A stretch of 64,000 bases of DNA from an uncultured Sphingomonadaceae bacterium (GCA_947493955.1 CANLSQ010000002.1:372001-436000), one strand, 5' to 3'. Positions 1-9,164 are shown, counted from the stretch's first letter. A program made the numbers and translations. The notes: generated from the sequence alone by a model not told the origin.

Positions 1-759
1 TCAGATGATTTCTTCATGGACGAAGCACCGCACCGCGCCGAGCTTCCCGCGCTCTACAATCAATATCGCCGAACCCGGGGCGAACCGGAGTTCCTGCATT
101 CGCTTGAAAACGAGCGCTGCCTCCTCTTCCCACTCTTCATCACATCTTTCGTGCTCTACGATTACCTGATCGACAACGCATTTTTCGGCGCAAAGCAGGT
201 CATCATCGGTTCGGTCTCCTCAAAGACTGGCTTTGGCCTCGCGCACCTGCTCAAGAACGATCTTGAGGTGAGCCAAAAAGTCGTCGGACTGACCTCGGTT
301 GGTAATGTGAAATTCGTCGAAAGCCTGGGCTGCTGCGACCAGATTGTGACCTATGGCGATGAGGACGAGATTGATGCGAGCCTTCCATCTGCGTGGGTGG
401 ATATGTCAGGTGATGGCCCGCTCACCAGCAAATTACATCGACTATTGGGCGACAATATGGTGGAAAGCTGCATCGTCGGTGCAACCCACTGGGAAGCGGA
501 GCGCAAGCGAGAGAAGAACTTACCCGGCGTTTCCCCGACGTTCTTCTTTGCCCCCGGGCACATTGCCAAACGCGACGCCGAATGGGGAGCAGGCGAAATC
601 TGGCGACGCGGTTCTGAGGCCGGTGCCGAAATTGCCAAATCGGTGTCGGATCAGATAACCGTCGAGAGGATATCTGGCGCGAACGAAGTCGCTGCGATCT
701 GGAGAGAAATGCTTGAAAACAATGTTTCACCAAACCGCGGTATTATGATTGCGATCTAA
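1..759 (+). CDS. DUF2855 family protein, 5' end missing
   Basis: The reading frame is open from the first base of the window, so the visible part (about 252 codons) is the C-terminal two thirds of a longer gene; DUF2855 proteins are usually about 360 residues. The segment around positions 197-260 (VIIGSVSSKTGFGLAHLL) resembles the nucleotide-binding beta-alpha turn of MDR-type reductases, which DUF2855 proteins are thought to resemble. No substrate can be assigned. It is followed 25 bases later by an EF-hand gene on the same strand. An internal ATG at base 16 exists, but there is no reason to use it as the start. Confidence 0.7.
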   Translation, partial: SDDFFMDEAPHRAELPALYNQYRRTRGEPEFLHSLENERCLLFPLFITSFVLYDYLIDNAFFGAKQVIIGSVSSKTGFGLAHLLKNDLEVSQKVVGLTSVGNVKFVESLGCCDQIVTYGDEDEIDASLPSAWVDMSGDGPLTSKLHRLLGDNMVESCIVGATHWEAERKREKNLPGVSPTFFFAPGHIAKRDAEWGAGEIWRRGSEAGAEIAKSVSDQITVERISGANEVAAIWREMLENNVSPNRGIMIAI

Positions 760-784
760 CCACGTCTAACAAAGGAGAGTAGCT

Positions 785-1087
785 ATGCGTCTTTCAATTC
801 TAGTGTCAATTTCTACCCTGGCGATGGCAGCTCCGGCTCTCGCCCTAAACGCCGCCGCAGACAACAAAGCCGCCCAGGAAAATTTCAGTCAGGCCGATGG
901 TAATGAGGACGGCCAGCTGACAAAGTCGGAGTTTCGGAAATTCATCAATGCCAATGCGGCCGACGATATTGGCCGGGCGTCGATGATCAAACGCTTCGGC
1001 GCCTATGATACAGCTTTTGGAAGAGTAGACGCAAACAAGGATGGCCTTGTAACTCCAAAAGAACTCGCCGCTTCACAAGGGAAATAA
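785..1087 (+). CDS. Small secreted EF-hand protein
   Basis: This 100-residue protein begins with a cleavable signal peptide (about residues 1-20, hydrophobic core ending APALA). Two canonical EF-hand calcium loops follow: DGNEDGQLTKSEF (about residues 38-50) and DANKDGLVTPKEL (about residues 81-93), each with acidic residues at loop positions 1, 3 and 12 or close to it. It is probably a periplasmic calcium-binding protein. The start has a good ribosome site (AAGGAGAG, 770-777). It lies between the DUF2855 gene and a GST with a gap of only four bases to the latter, so the three may be co-transcribed. Confidence 0.8.
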   Translation: MRLSILVSISTLAMAAPALALNAAADNKAAQENFSQADGNEDGQLTKSEFRKFINANAADDIGRASMIKRFGAYDTAFGRVDANKDGLVTPKELAASQGK

Positions 1088-1091
1088 TGTG

Positions 1092-1700
1092 ATGACACTC
1101 AAACTGCACTTTGCTCCCGACAGCCGGATCAGCTGGCTGCTTGAAGAGCTGGAACTGCCCTATGAGCTTAACGCCATGGCTTTTCATCCCAGGGATCTGA
1201 AATCGGATGAGCATCGCGGTCGGCATCCGCTAGGCCGTATTCCGGTGCTAGAGGATGGCGATGTGTCGATTTACGAGTCTGGCGCGATTGTGGAATATAT
1301 CCTCGAGCGTCATAAAAACGGTGGTTTGAAACCGGCGGTCGATGATCCGAATTTCCCCTATTACCTGCAATGGTTTCACTATTGCGAAGGCATGGTGATG
1401 CCGCCGGTTAACACTATTGTTGTGCACACCCTGCTGCTCCCACCCGATCGTCAAGACGCAACGGTGCGCGATCAGGCCAAGCGCTTGCTGACAAAGGCTT
1501 GGGCACCCGTAGATGAAGCTCTCCAAGGAAAGGATTATCTGATCGGTGATTTTTCGGGAGCCGATATCATGCTCGGTCATGCTGCTTTTATGAGCAACCG
1601 CCTGGGCTGCGTGACTGATGATATGCCGAACCTGAAGGCCTATGTGCAGCGGATTACTGAAAGACCGGCCTTTGCCAAGGCGATCGCTATGGGAACCTAG
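1092..1700 (+). CDS. Glutathione S-transferase family protein
   Basis: A 202-residue cytosolic GST. The N-terminal thioredoxin-like domain (about 1-77) has the cis-Pro segment GRIPVLEDGD and the glutathione-binding ESGAIVEYI motif; the all-helical C-terminal domain has the SGADIMLGHAAF motif typical of the family. The active-site region near residue 10 (APDSRISWLL) has a serine. A GTG at 1089 is also possible, but AAGGGA at 1077-1082 is better spaced for the ATG at 1092. The physiological substrate cannot be read from the sequence. Confidence 0.85.
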   Translation: MTLKLHFAPDSRISWLLEELELPYELNAMAFHPRDLKSDEHRGRHPLGRIPVLEDGDVSIYESGAIVEYILERHKNGGLKPAVDDPNFPYYLQWFHYCEGMVMPPVNTIVVHTLLLPPDRQDATVRDQAKRLLTKAWAPVDEALQGKDYLIGDFSGADIMLGHAAFMSNRLGCVTDDMPNLKAYVQRITERPAFAKAIAMGT

Positions 1701-1709
1701 GCTAGAGAC

Positions 1710-2411
1710 CTAATCACCAAAAAATGAATAGCGCGGGCCTCTTGGCTTGGGCGTTTTATGTTCCTCCGGTAATTTGCAAAGCCGGTTCATTTTTGTCACC
1801 GAACCATCGGCATATTCCCACACGAGCTGCTCGCCATCCATATAGCGGCGCACAACCACCGGACCCCAGCCGAAGGCATTGAAATCCAGCCTGCCATCCC
1901 GCCATTTCATGCTGGCAGAGGTGCGGTTGCAATATTCTTTATCACCTAAGGTAAAGAGCACCGAGCCTTCAGTGTCATTTGAATTGAAATCGCCAGTTTT
2001 GTTAGTCCCGGAATCGTGGATAATCCCGGCAGCGGTTATGACCGTGCGGTCGCCGCATTGCTCGACTCGTTCGACATGGCCGATCTTGGCATTTTCGCCG
2101 CCACCTGCACCAATCCACAGTCCGCGCATATCGACCGCACCCTCGACAAGGGGCTCGGTACATTCGGCCAATATCGGAAGCGGGAAATGGTCATAGGCAC
2201 AGCCCGGTGTATTCCCCTTAGGGATGTCCGCCGCCATTTTTCCGCTGCCATCAAGTTCGGGCATTTCGCAATAGTTGATGGTGCTGCCGTCCCCCGCCAA
2301 TGTTTCCGGATCAGTTGTAAGCGGTGGCCTCGGTGAGAAAAAAGCAAGCCAGAACAGGAACAGAAAGAGTAGCAGTAAAGTGCTTGAAATGCGGAGCATC
2401 CATTTTTTCAC
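1710..2411 (-). CDS. Hypothetical exported or membrane-anchored protein
   Basis: A 233-residue protein with a strongly hydrophobic N-terminal segment (about residues 7-27, rich in Leu and Phe), then a Cys-rich soluble part expected in the periplasm. There is no lipobox, so it is either anchored by the N-terminal helix or cleaved. No family is recognised. The start at 2411 is GTG; an ATG at 2399 is an alternative. It lies downstream of the sulfatase on the same strand with an 18-base gap, so it may be the last gene of the DJ-1/DUF4345/sulfatase operon. Confidence 0.6.
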   Translation of the reverse strand: MKKWMLRISSTLLLLFLFLFWLAFFSPRPPLTTDPETLAGDGSTINYCEMPELDGSGKMAADIPKGNTPGCAYDHFPLPILAECTEPLVEGAVDMRGLWIGAGGGENAKIGHVERVEQCGDRTVITAAGIIHDSGTNKTGDFNSNDTEGSVLFTLGDKEYCNRTSASMKWRDGRLDFNAFGWGPVVVRRYMDGEQLVWEYADGSVTKMNRLCKLPEEHKTPKPRGPRYSFFGD

Positions 2412-2429
2412 ATCAAGTTCCCATGTTGT

Positions 2430-4226
2430 TCATTGTATGCGTCTTGCGCGTGCGTAAAGGACGAATGGCGATACAAACAGTAACAAGAGAATGCCGATCA
2501 GGATCGCAGGTCCTGCCTGTTCGCGCAGTCCGTTGAGAGCGACTTGCTGCTGCGCATTGAAGCCCTTTGGAACAGGGAGCACACCATTTTCTTTCGTGTA
2601 CCGGACGTAGGCATTGAGCATTTCCTGAAAGCGCTTCGGCTCGCTTTTTGACAGATCCCGCGTTTCGCCGGGGTCGTCCACAATGTTGTATAGATACCAT
2701 TGCCCATCGCCTACCGGGCCCCGGTTGAGGACAATCTTGTAATCCCCTTGAAACAGTGCGCTGTTTCCGCCCAGTTCATAGCCAATCGGTTCATCCAGCT
2801 CGTATATGCGGTCTTGTTCACCGTTGATCAGCGGGACAAGGCTGCGCCCGGTCATGGCCTCCACTTCCCGGCCTCCATAACGCAAGGCACCAAATCTTGG
2901 CAGAGGTTTCTCCGCACCGGCCAGCTCGAGGATGGTGGGCGCGATATCGGTGGCAAAAGCGAAGGCACTGGTCATCGCAGATTGCGATGGCAGGACCTCA
3001 CCGGCAATGATCAGCGGCACGCGCATACCGCCTTCGCCGGAATAGAATTTGTAGTAGGACAAAGGCGAAGCGGCAGCGCTTGCGAAGCTGGGGCCGATGC
3101 TATTGAAACTGCCTTTCAGGCCGAGTGTTTCATAGTCATTTTTATAGTCTTGCCGCGCAAGCGTAAATCGGGTCAGCGCCGTATTGGGGTCGGCAGGACC
3201 GCTGGGTTCCGCACCGTTGTCTGAGGTGAAAACAAATATCGTATTCTCATATTCGCCAATGTCTTTCAGATAGGCGATCAGGCGGCCCATGTGGAAATCC
3301 ATCGCCTCGACCATCGCTGCATAGACCGCCATGCGTTTGGCCTGATACTTCTTCTGCTCTGGCGAGAGGTTATCCCAATCCGCGGTGGTCTGCATATCAA
3401 CCATCGCGCTGTTCTTTGGAACCAGACCAAGTTCAACAGCTTTCAGATAACGTTGTCGCCGTAACTGGTCCCAACCGCCATCATAGGTTTCCATATAGCG
3501 ATCGATAAATTCCTGCGGCGCCTGTACTGGTAGATGCACGGCCTGAAACGGAACATAGGCCAGAAACGGTGCGCCATCGCCTGCATTGCTGTCGATAAAT
3601 TCGATGGTCTTGTTGATCAGAAAGCGCGACGAATAGAAATCATCGGGGAGCGTGGTCCGTTTGCCGTCGGCAAACCAGTTGGCCTGCTCATAGATTGGCA
3701 GATAGGGTTTTTGTTCCCAATTATCCGCGCCGGAATCGGCCATGATGAAGCTGCGCTCAAAGCCGCGCGCGCTGGGCAGCAAATCGGGCGTCATCCCGAG
3801 ATGCCATTTGCCGGCGATATAGGTGTGATAGCCCTGATCCTGCAAAAGCGTCGCGATGGTCACGACATTGCGACCCAAAACGCCGCGATAATGGGAGTAT
3901 TGTGTCTGCTCGGGCGGGAGCATTTCAGGGATATTCGGAACCCCCGCCCGATGACTATCAACACCGGTCAGCAGCATCGCCCGCGAAGGCGCGCAACTGC
4001 CAGCAGTGTGATAGTTGGAAAAGCGCAAGCCCTTGGCCGCCAGCGCAGATATGGTCGGCGTGTTGATCTCGCTGCCATAGGGCGCGGTATCGGTGAAGCC
4101 GAGATCATCAGCGAGAATGAAAACAATATTGGGACGCGATGATTGGGCAGATGCCGGTTGACTAATACCCATGAAAAGCGCTGCCGCCAGAGCCGCATGA
4201 AAAGTCTTGAGAGCACGCTCCATCAT
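2430..4226 (-). CDS. Arylsulfatase-type sulfatase, exported
   Basis: A sulfatase of the alkaline-phosphatase superfamily, about 598 residues. After a signal peptide (residues 1-28, cleavage near ASAQ) come the metal-binding ILADDLGF motif and the sulfatase signature CAPSR with Cys78, the residue normally converted to formylglycine by a maturation enzyme not seen here. The C-terminus carries a hydrophobic segment (AILIGILLLLFVSPFVLY) and a basic tail, suggesting inner-membrane anchoring. The frame stays open 58 codons further upstream, but that part overlaps the DUF4345 gene; the ATG at 4226 (or 4223) overlaps its stop codon and puts the signal peptide first. The sulfate ester substrate is unknown. 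Confidence 0.85.
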   Translation of the reverse strand: MMERALKTFHAALAAALFMGISQPASAQSSRPNIVFILADDLGFTDTAPYGSEINTPTISALAAKGLRFSNYHTAGSCAPSRAMLLTGVDSHRAGVPNIPEMLPPEQTQYSHYRGVLGRNVVTIATLLQDQGYHTYIAGKWHLGMTPDLLPSARGFERSFIMADSGADNWEQKPYLPIYEQANWFADGKRTTLPDDFYSSRFLINKTIEFIDSNAGDGAPFLAYVPFQAVHLPVQAPQEFIDRYMETYDGGWDQLRRQRYLKAVELGLVPKNSAMVDMQTTADWDNLSPEQKKYQAKRMAVYAAMVEAMDFHMGRLIAYLKDIGEYENTIFVFTSDNGAEPSGPADPNTALTRFTLARQDYKNDYETLGLKGSFNSIGPSFASAAASPLSYYKFYSGEGGMRVPLIIAGEVLPSQSAMTSAFAFATDIAPTILELAGAEKPLPRFGALRYGGREVEAMTGRSLVPLINGEQDRIYELDEPIGYELGGNSALFQGDYKIVLNRGPVGDGQWYLYNIVDDPGETRDLSKSEPKRFQEMLNAYVRYTKENGVLPVPKGFNAQQQVALNGLREQAGPAILIGILLLLFVSPFVLYARARRIQ

Positions 4227-4627
4227 TTCGGGTTTTGCGATTGATCTGCGGTCAATTTTTTGGCTGCGATGAGCAACAATGTGCCGATGACAATTTCCGG
4301 CACGATCAACGGCATCACCAAAGACGCGCCGTGAAACAGCCACGCCAAAATACGGAAAACCGCGATGGCATAGACCAGCAACGATGTGGCGAGAAACCAC
4401 TCGCGCTTCTTCGTGACAATACCAAGCAGGACAAATAGCCCCATGCCAAGAAACAATCCGCCTACATCGCCAATCTGGCTGCTAAGCGCTGCGCCGTTGA
4501 ACAAGGACATGTTCAAGGCTTCCGCCGCTCCAGATGGCGCAACCGCCCACCGCAGGCCCATGACCAGAAAATTGAGGGCAATCAGTACAGTTAGAACCCA
4601 GAGGATAGTGCGCAGCGCCTTTCTCAT
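4223..4627 (-). CDS. DUF4345-like four-helix membrane protein
   Basis: A 134-residue integral membrane protein with about four predicted helices (roughly residues 6-27, 46-68, 74-96, 100-120) and a short hydrophilic C-terminal tail. Size and topology match DUF4345-type small membrane proteins; no catalytic residues are apparent and no function is known. Its ATG overlaps the stop of the upstream DJ-1-like gene by four bases, and its own stop overlaps the sulfatase start, so all three are translationally coupled. Confidence 0.65.
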   Translation of the reverse strand: MRKALRTILWVLTVLIALNFLVMGLRWAVAPSGAAEALNMSLFNGAALSSQIGDVGGLFLGMGLFVLLGIVTKKREWFLATSLLVYAIAVFRILAWLFHGASLVMPLIVPEIVIGTLLLIAAKKLTADQSQNPK

Positions 4628-5511
4628 TCTGCAGTTTCCTCATCTTCCGATGCCGAAGCGGCAGGTAGATTTGAGATGATCTCCATCATTCTGTGTGCTG
4701 TCACATGGCCGCTATTCTGGTTCTGTCCGGTCACAAAGCGTTTTTCGTCATCCACAACAACATGGGTCGCAAACATGTCGCGAAAGGCAGTGTTGCTTTC
4801 ATAAAGCGCGCCTGCCTTGCGAAGCTCCGTCTCCGGATGCATCGGGGTCATGCTTATTCCCAGTTCCTTGATCTGTTTATCACTGACGCCGGTCATTTTC
4901 CGCCCGGCTATGACAGCTTTGCCGTCCTCGTCCTTGGCGTTGATCAAACCCAGTGCGCCGTGACACACCGAGCCGATGACCGGTCTCTTGGCAAAATAGG
5001 CTTCGCTGATTTTCTCTCCCAGCTTTTTGGAATAACCAAGATCATAAGCCGCACCCCAGCCGCCTGAGATGAAAATGGCATCATATTGCGTGAAATCCAG
5101 ATCATCGATTTGGATACTGTTCTTGATCTTGCCCTGAAGAACCGGGTCTTCCAGATAGCGTTTGTCCTCGGCCGTGATAACCATCCGGCCTAGGGTCTGT
5201 GGATCAACGGGAATTACGCCGCCCTTGATGCTCGCAACGTCCACATCCATCCCGGCGTCGAGAAAACCATAATAGGGATGGGTAAACTCCGATGCCATAA
5301 CCCCGGTGGGGTCGCCCGTCGTCTCACCCGGCTTGTTGAGCACGCCATGATTGGTGGCGATGATCAGCGCCTTTTTGCCGGGCAATTCATAAGTCGGTCC
5401 GTCATATTCAGGATGCATTCCGAGCGCGTGCACGATGGACGGAGCAGCCATCACCAATATAGCTACTGTGAGGGCCAACAGGCCAAAGATGGTGAGCAGT
5501 TTCTTTTTCAT
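4624..5511 (-). CDS. Membrane-anchored DJ-1/PfpI (Hsp31-like) family protein
   Basis: A DJ-1/PfpI-superfamily protein of 295 residues with an N-terminal membrane segment (about residues 3-27) not present in cytosolic Hsp31/YhbO relatives. The nucleophile elbow is seen as GSVCHGALGLI, preceded by FISGGWGAA. Family members act as glyoxalase III or deglycase-type enzymes or chaperones; here the catalytic domain should face the periplasm. The ATG at 5511 is preferred over 5523 because GAGG lies 6-9 bases upstream. It is the first gene of an operon with the DUF4345-like protein and the sulfatase. Confidence 0.75.
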   Translation of the reverse strand: MKKKLLTIFGLLALTVAILVMAAPSIVHALGMHPEYDGPTYELPGKKALIIATNHGVLNKPGETTGDPTGVMASEFTHPYYGFLDAGMDVDVASIKGGVIPVDPQTLGRMVITAEDKRYLEDPVLQGKIKNSIQIDDLDFTQYDAIFISGGWGAAYDLGYSKKLGEKISEAYFAKRPVIGSVCHGALGLINAKDEDGKAVIAGRKMTGVSDKQIKELGISMTPMHPETELRKAGALYESNTAFRDMFATHVVVDDEKRFVTGQNQNSGHVTAHRMMEIISNLPAASASEDEETAE

Positions 5512-5557
5512 GGCGGGCCTCATGGTTGGAGATACTCTTGACGGCCATCATCCAATA

Positions 5558-5581
5558 TGACACAATTAGTGTCAATATAAT
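5558..5581. promoter_or_regulatory. Palindromic candidate operator and -10-like box in a divergent spacer
   Basis: TGACAC-AATTA-GTGTCA (5558-5574) is a perfect 6+6 palindrome in the spacer between the leftward DJ-1 operon and the rightward acyl-CoA synthetase. A TATAAT follows at 5576-5581 on the plus strand, and TTGACA is read on the minus strand at 5575-5570. The geometry suits a dimeric TetR/GntR-type regulator controlling one or both genes. No regulator gene is adjacent; binding is inference. Confidence 0.45.
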
Positions 5582-5649
5582 ATTTCCTCTCATAATTTCC
5601 TCAGTTGACGCTAAACAGTTTCTTCCATGAAAATTCTGGAGATTGAAAA

Positions 5650-7428
5650 ATGCTGAAAAGCTTCAAGAGAAATTTTGTTTTTGCCAGACGCGTTTCCAGT
5701 GTTCTACGCAGCATAAAGGACTTGCAGCCGGACTCGCCCGTAACAATGGCCGATGAGTTTGAAGCCACAGTCGATCGTTCACCGGATACCGCCGTTTTCG
5801 TCTTTGAAGGACAAACTCTAACATATCGCGCTTTTGATGAGCGCGCTAATCAGATTGCCAACTGGGCCATCGAGCAAGGTTTTCAATCTGGCGACACCAT
5901 TGCGTTGATCATGGAAAATCGCCCGGATTTTGTGGCGACCTGGTTCGGCCTATCGAAAATCGGTGTGATTACTGCGTTGATTAATACCAATCTGGAAGGT
6001 GTCGGGCTCAAACATTGCGTCGGCATTGTGGACAGCAAGGCAATTATAGCAGCCGGCGTTCAGGCCGAGCGAGCCGAAGGCATAAGGGATACGCTTGCTG
6101 ATGACATCGTGATCTGGGACTTTGACGGCAAAATTGGAAAAAACCTGCAAACCCAGCTTGCAAAGCAAAGCACAGATCGCCCCGATCCGGCAATTCGTTC
6201 GCATATTCGCGGTTCTGACACTTGTCTGTATATTTATACATCGGGCACCACCGGTCTGCCAAAAGCGGCAAAAATCACGCAGATGCGCATCCGCGGTACA
6301 TCGCGTACAGCGATTGCGTTAAGCGGAGTTAAAGCCGGAGACCGCGTCTATAATGTTCTCCCGCTCTATCATATTACCGGCGGAGGCATGGGCATTACCG
6401 GCCCGCTTTACGTGGGCGCAACCGTCATATTGCGGCGCAAATTTTCAGCCTCCGCTTTTTGGGATGACGCGACCGATAATGGTGCGAACCTGTTCGTTTA
6501 TATTGGTGAGCTTTGCCGCTATTTGATCAATGCTGAACCGCATCCCAAAGAAACAAGCCATCAACTGCGCGCCGGTTTTGGCAACGGCTTGCGTGGTGAC
6601 GTATGGCGAAACTTCGTTGATCGGTTCCAGATTTCAACCATGCACGAGATTTATGGCTCAACGGAGGGCAATGTGGCGCTCGTCAATTTTGACGGAAAAA
6701 TTGGTGCCGTCGGCCAGATGCCCAAATGGATTGAAAAGAAGATGGGCATTGCCTTTGTGAAATTTGATGTCGTCGAAGAACAGCCTATCCGCGACGCAAA
6801 CGGATTTTGCATCAAGACAGATACTGATGAACCCGGTGAGGCTCTTGGGCGAATTGGGACCAGCGGGCGCGAATCATTCTCGGGCTATCATGAAAAGAAA
6901 GCCACCGAATCCAAAATTCTCACCAATGTTTTTGAACCCGGCGACCGCTGGTTTCGAACCGGAGACCTCATGCGCCGTGATGCCGAAGGCTATGTCTATT
7001 TTGTTGACCGTATCGGTGACACATTTCGCTGGAAAGGGGAGAATGTAGCAACAAACGAAGTCTGTGATGCCTTATCCAAATATCCGGGCATTGATCTCGC
7101 CAATGTTTACGGTGTGGAGGTTCCTGAAACAGAGGGACGTGCGGGCATGGCGGCCATCACCGCAGGCAAAGGATTTGATATTGGCGGGCTGCGTGAGCAT
7201 TTGGCAGCGCATCTTCCAGTTTATGCAATACCGCTGTTCATCCGCATTCAGCCGGAAGCAGAGACCACTGGCACGTTTAAATTCCGCAAGGTTGAGCTGG
7301 TGAAGGAAGGCTTTGATATTGATGCAGTGAAAGATCCGATTTGGTTCCTTGAACCGGGACAACAGGACTTCATCAAACTCGGTGCCGACCAGTATGACCG
7401 CATAAAAAATGGTGGCTATCGCTTCTAA
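5650..7428 (+). CDS. Long-chain (very-long-chain type) acyl-CoA synthetase
   Basis: A 592-residue AMP-binding enzyme that activates fatty acids to acyl-CoA through an acyl-adenylate. The P-loop-like motif YTSGTTGLPKAAK lies near residues 198-210, IYGSTEGN is the second AMP motif, and TGDLMRRDAEGYVYFVDR with FRWKGENVATNEV is the signature of the FATP/very-long-chain branch rather than of the FadD type. A ribosome site GGAG precedes the ATG. A GST gene follows after 27 bases, likely in the same transcript. It may feed degradation of fatty acids made by alkane oxidation (a CYP153 lies 19 kb away), but that link is inference. Confidence 0.88.
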   Translation: MLKSFKRNFVFARRVSSVLRSIKDLQPDSPVTMADEFEATVDRSPDTAVFVFEGQTLTYRAFDERANQIANWAIEQGFQSGDTIALIMENRPDFVATWFGLSKIGVITALINTNLEGVGLKHCVGIVDSKAIIAAGVQAERAEGIRDTLADDIVIWDFDGKIGKNLQTQLAKQSTDRPDPAIRSHIRGSDTCLYIYTSGTTGLPKAAKITQMRIRGTSRTAIALSGVKAGDRVYNVLPLYHITGGGMGITGPLYVGATVILRRKFSASAFWDDATDNGANLFVYIGELCRYLINAEPHPKETSHQLRAGFGNGLRGDVWRNFVDRFQISTMHEIYGSTEGNVALVNFDGKIGAVGQMPKWIEKKMGIAFVKFDVVEEQPIRDANGFCIKTDTDEPGEALGRIGTSGRESFSGYHEKKATESKILTNVFEPGDRWFRTGDLMRRDAEGYVYFVDRIGDTFRWKGENVATNEVCDALSKYPGIDLANVYGVEVPETEGRAGMAAITAGKGFDIGGLREHLAAHLPVYAIPLFIRIQPEAETTGTFKFRKVELVKEGFDIDAVKDPIWFLEPGQQDFIKLGADQYDRIKNGGYRF

Positions 7429-7455
7429 TCTTCCTCAGTCGAAAGAACTGCATCA

Positions 7456-8598
7456 ATGACCAAACCCCATATTCTCTACGGCATGGCCGGATCGCTCTAT
7501 ACGGGCAAAGTTCGCGCCTATATGCGGCAGAACCACATCCCCTTTGTTGAGAACAAGGCTGGCGGAAAACGATTTAACGAGCAGATTGTGCCGAAGGTTG
7601 GGCGCTGGATTATTCCGGTGATTGAGACGCCAGAAGGGGAATTGGTGCAGGACGGCACGGTCATTCTTGATCATTTTGAAGCTAGCGGCGCGAGCAGAAA
7701 ATCCATTTATCCGAAAACGCCTGTGATGCGCGCTGTGGCGCATCTATTTGAGCTGTTTGGCGGGGAGGGGTTGCTGCGTCCAGCCATGCATTATCGCTGG
7801 AACTTTGACGAGGTAAACTTGTCCTTCCTGCGCGATACCTTTCGCGATGTGCTGCCCGACGGTCTTGGTCCGGAGGGACAGGCAGCTGCTTTTGACCATG
7901 CCAGCGGACGGATGCGAAAAGCGGCCTTGGCTTTTGGGGTAACACCGGAAACATTTGCGACCGTGGAAGAGAGCTATACCGATTTTCTCGGTCGCTTTAA
8001 CGCGCATTTGCAACAGACGCCGTTCCTGCTCGGCGGCCATCCGACCATCGGTGACTTTGGCCTGTTCGGACCGCTCTATCCGCATCTGGCGCGCGATCCC
8101 AAGCCCCTCCATTTGATGCAGACCAGCGCGCCAAGGGTGTTCCGCTGGACCGAACGAATGAACATGACGGAGACATTTATCGACGAAGAGATGGAACAGG
8201 CTGACGGCAAGCTATTTGCTGATGACAAAATCCCTGGCACGCTGAAATCCCTGATGGAATTCGTTGCCGATGAATATCTGGGCGAGATCACGGCCCATGT
8301 TGAATTCTCCAACGAGTGGCTGGAGAAAAATTCGGAAGTCGATCCCAGCAAAATGCGACTTGGCCGGGGAATCGGCATGACCAGTTTTAACTGGCGCGGA
8401 CATGAGATCACGACAGCGGTAATGCCCTATCGCTTTTTCCTGCTCCAGCGCCTGACGGATTGGGTCGACGGCCTGGACGGGCCAGATCAACAGTTGGTTC
8501 GTGCGCTTTTTGCCGAAACCGGCCTCGAACCAATTCTCGACCTGAAAACCAGCCGCCGGGTTGAACGGAAGAACCACCTGGAAATCTGGGCGGATTGA
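7456..8598 (+). CDS. Glutathione S-transferase with C-terminal extension
   Basis: A 380-residue protein. Residues 1-80 form a GST thioredoxin-like domain (segment WIIPVIETPEGE with the cis-Pro, then DGTVILDHFE), and the helical GST C-domain follows (GGHPTIGDFGLFGPLY, about residues 195-210). About 130 more residues follow this, making it far longer than a typical 200-230-residue GST. The N-terminal active-site region (GMAGSLYTGKVRAY) has Ser/Tyr but no Cys. Substrate unknown; the position behind an acyl-CoA synthetase is not informative. Confidence 0.75.
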   Translation: MTKPHILYGMAGSLYTGKVRAYMRQNHIPFVENKAGGKRFNEQIVPKVGRWIIPVIETPEGELVQDGTVILDHFEASGASRKSIYPKTPVMRAVAHLFELFGGEGLLRPAMHYRWNFDEVNLSFLRDTFRDVLPDGLGPEGQAAAFDHASGRMRKAALAFGVTPETFATVEESYTDFLGRFNAHLQQTPFLLGGHPTIGDFGLFGPLYPHLARDPKPLHLMQTSAPRVFRWTERMNMTETFIDEEMEQADGKLFADDKIPGTLKSLMEFVADEYLGEITAHVEFSNEWLEKNSEVDPSKMRLGRGIGMTSFNWRGHEITTAVMPYRFFLLQRLTDWVDGLDGPDQQLVRALFAETGLEPILDLKTSRRVERKNHLEIWAD

Positions 8599-9089
8599 TC
8601 AACAGACCTACGCTTTCGGGAGATAGCGGACGTCAGGACGTAGACAATCCTGTCAATGTTAAGTCTGGACCTGGGCCGGTTCCTGACTGGCAACTTTTGG
8701 ACGGCTGGGCGTAGAAACCTGACCTCTATAACATCTAACCCGTTTGAGCCACTCACTCACAGCCTTGTGGTGCAGCCCATCCTTCGCGACCGCTTGGATC
8801 ATTGCCCAATGCTACTTGGATATCGCAAAGTCGCTCAGGCCTGCACGCATCAGGTCATGTGTCTGGTTCTTCAGCGCAGCCAGCATTAAGTCATCCTCGT
8901 CTGACGGGAAAAGTCGCCAACGGACAATAGCCCTGATGTTATCATCTCGAAGTCGATTCTGATTACGGCAATCAGAAAATCGCCAGCGAGATTCATCGCG
9001 TATTCGTTGGTTCGCATAGCGACACAACTCCGGCGCTTTGGCCGCTGCCTTTTGACAATTCAGGAGGCGATTGAAATCGGGGAAAGAAA
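8599..9089. other. 490-base gene-poor stretch next to tRNA-Thr
   Basis: No convincing gene is seen. Short frames exist on both strands (for example minus strand 8812-9089, which is open through the tRNA, and plus strand 8656-8889), but none has a recognisable domain or a good ribosome site. The stretch lies on the 3' side of the tRNA-Thr gene, a classic integration position, and is long compared with the other gaps here. It may be an eroded remnant of an integrated element. No repeat of the tRNA 3' end was found in the window. Confidence 0.4.
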
Positions 9090-9164
9090 TGGTGCTGCTA
9101 GGGAGAATTGAACTCCCGACCTCGTCATTACCAATGACGCGCTCTACCACTGAGCTACAGCAGC
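9090..9164 (-). tRNA. tRNA-Thr (anticodon GGT)
   Basis: The minus strand folds into a standard cloverleaf. The acceptor stem GCTGCTG pairs with TAGCAGC (last pair G-U), the D arm is GCTC-AGTGGTA-GAGC, the anticodon arm is CGTCA-TTGGTAA-TGACG with anticodon GGT, and the T arm contains GTTCAATTC. Discriminator A and an encoded CCA (9092-9090) complete the 3' end. It reads ACC and ACT codons. Confidence 0.95.

Noticed and set aside
4227-4400. Sulfatase extended by 58 codons upstream
   Set aside because: The extension overlaps the DUF4345-like gene; the signal peptide begins at the ATG near 4226.
8812-9150. 112-residue frame reading through tRNA-Thr
   Set aside because: It begins inside the tRNA and has no domain or ribosome site; kept only as a gene-poor stretch.
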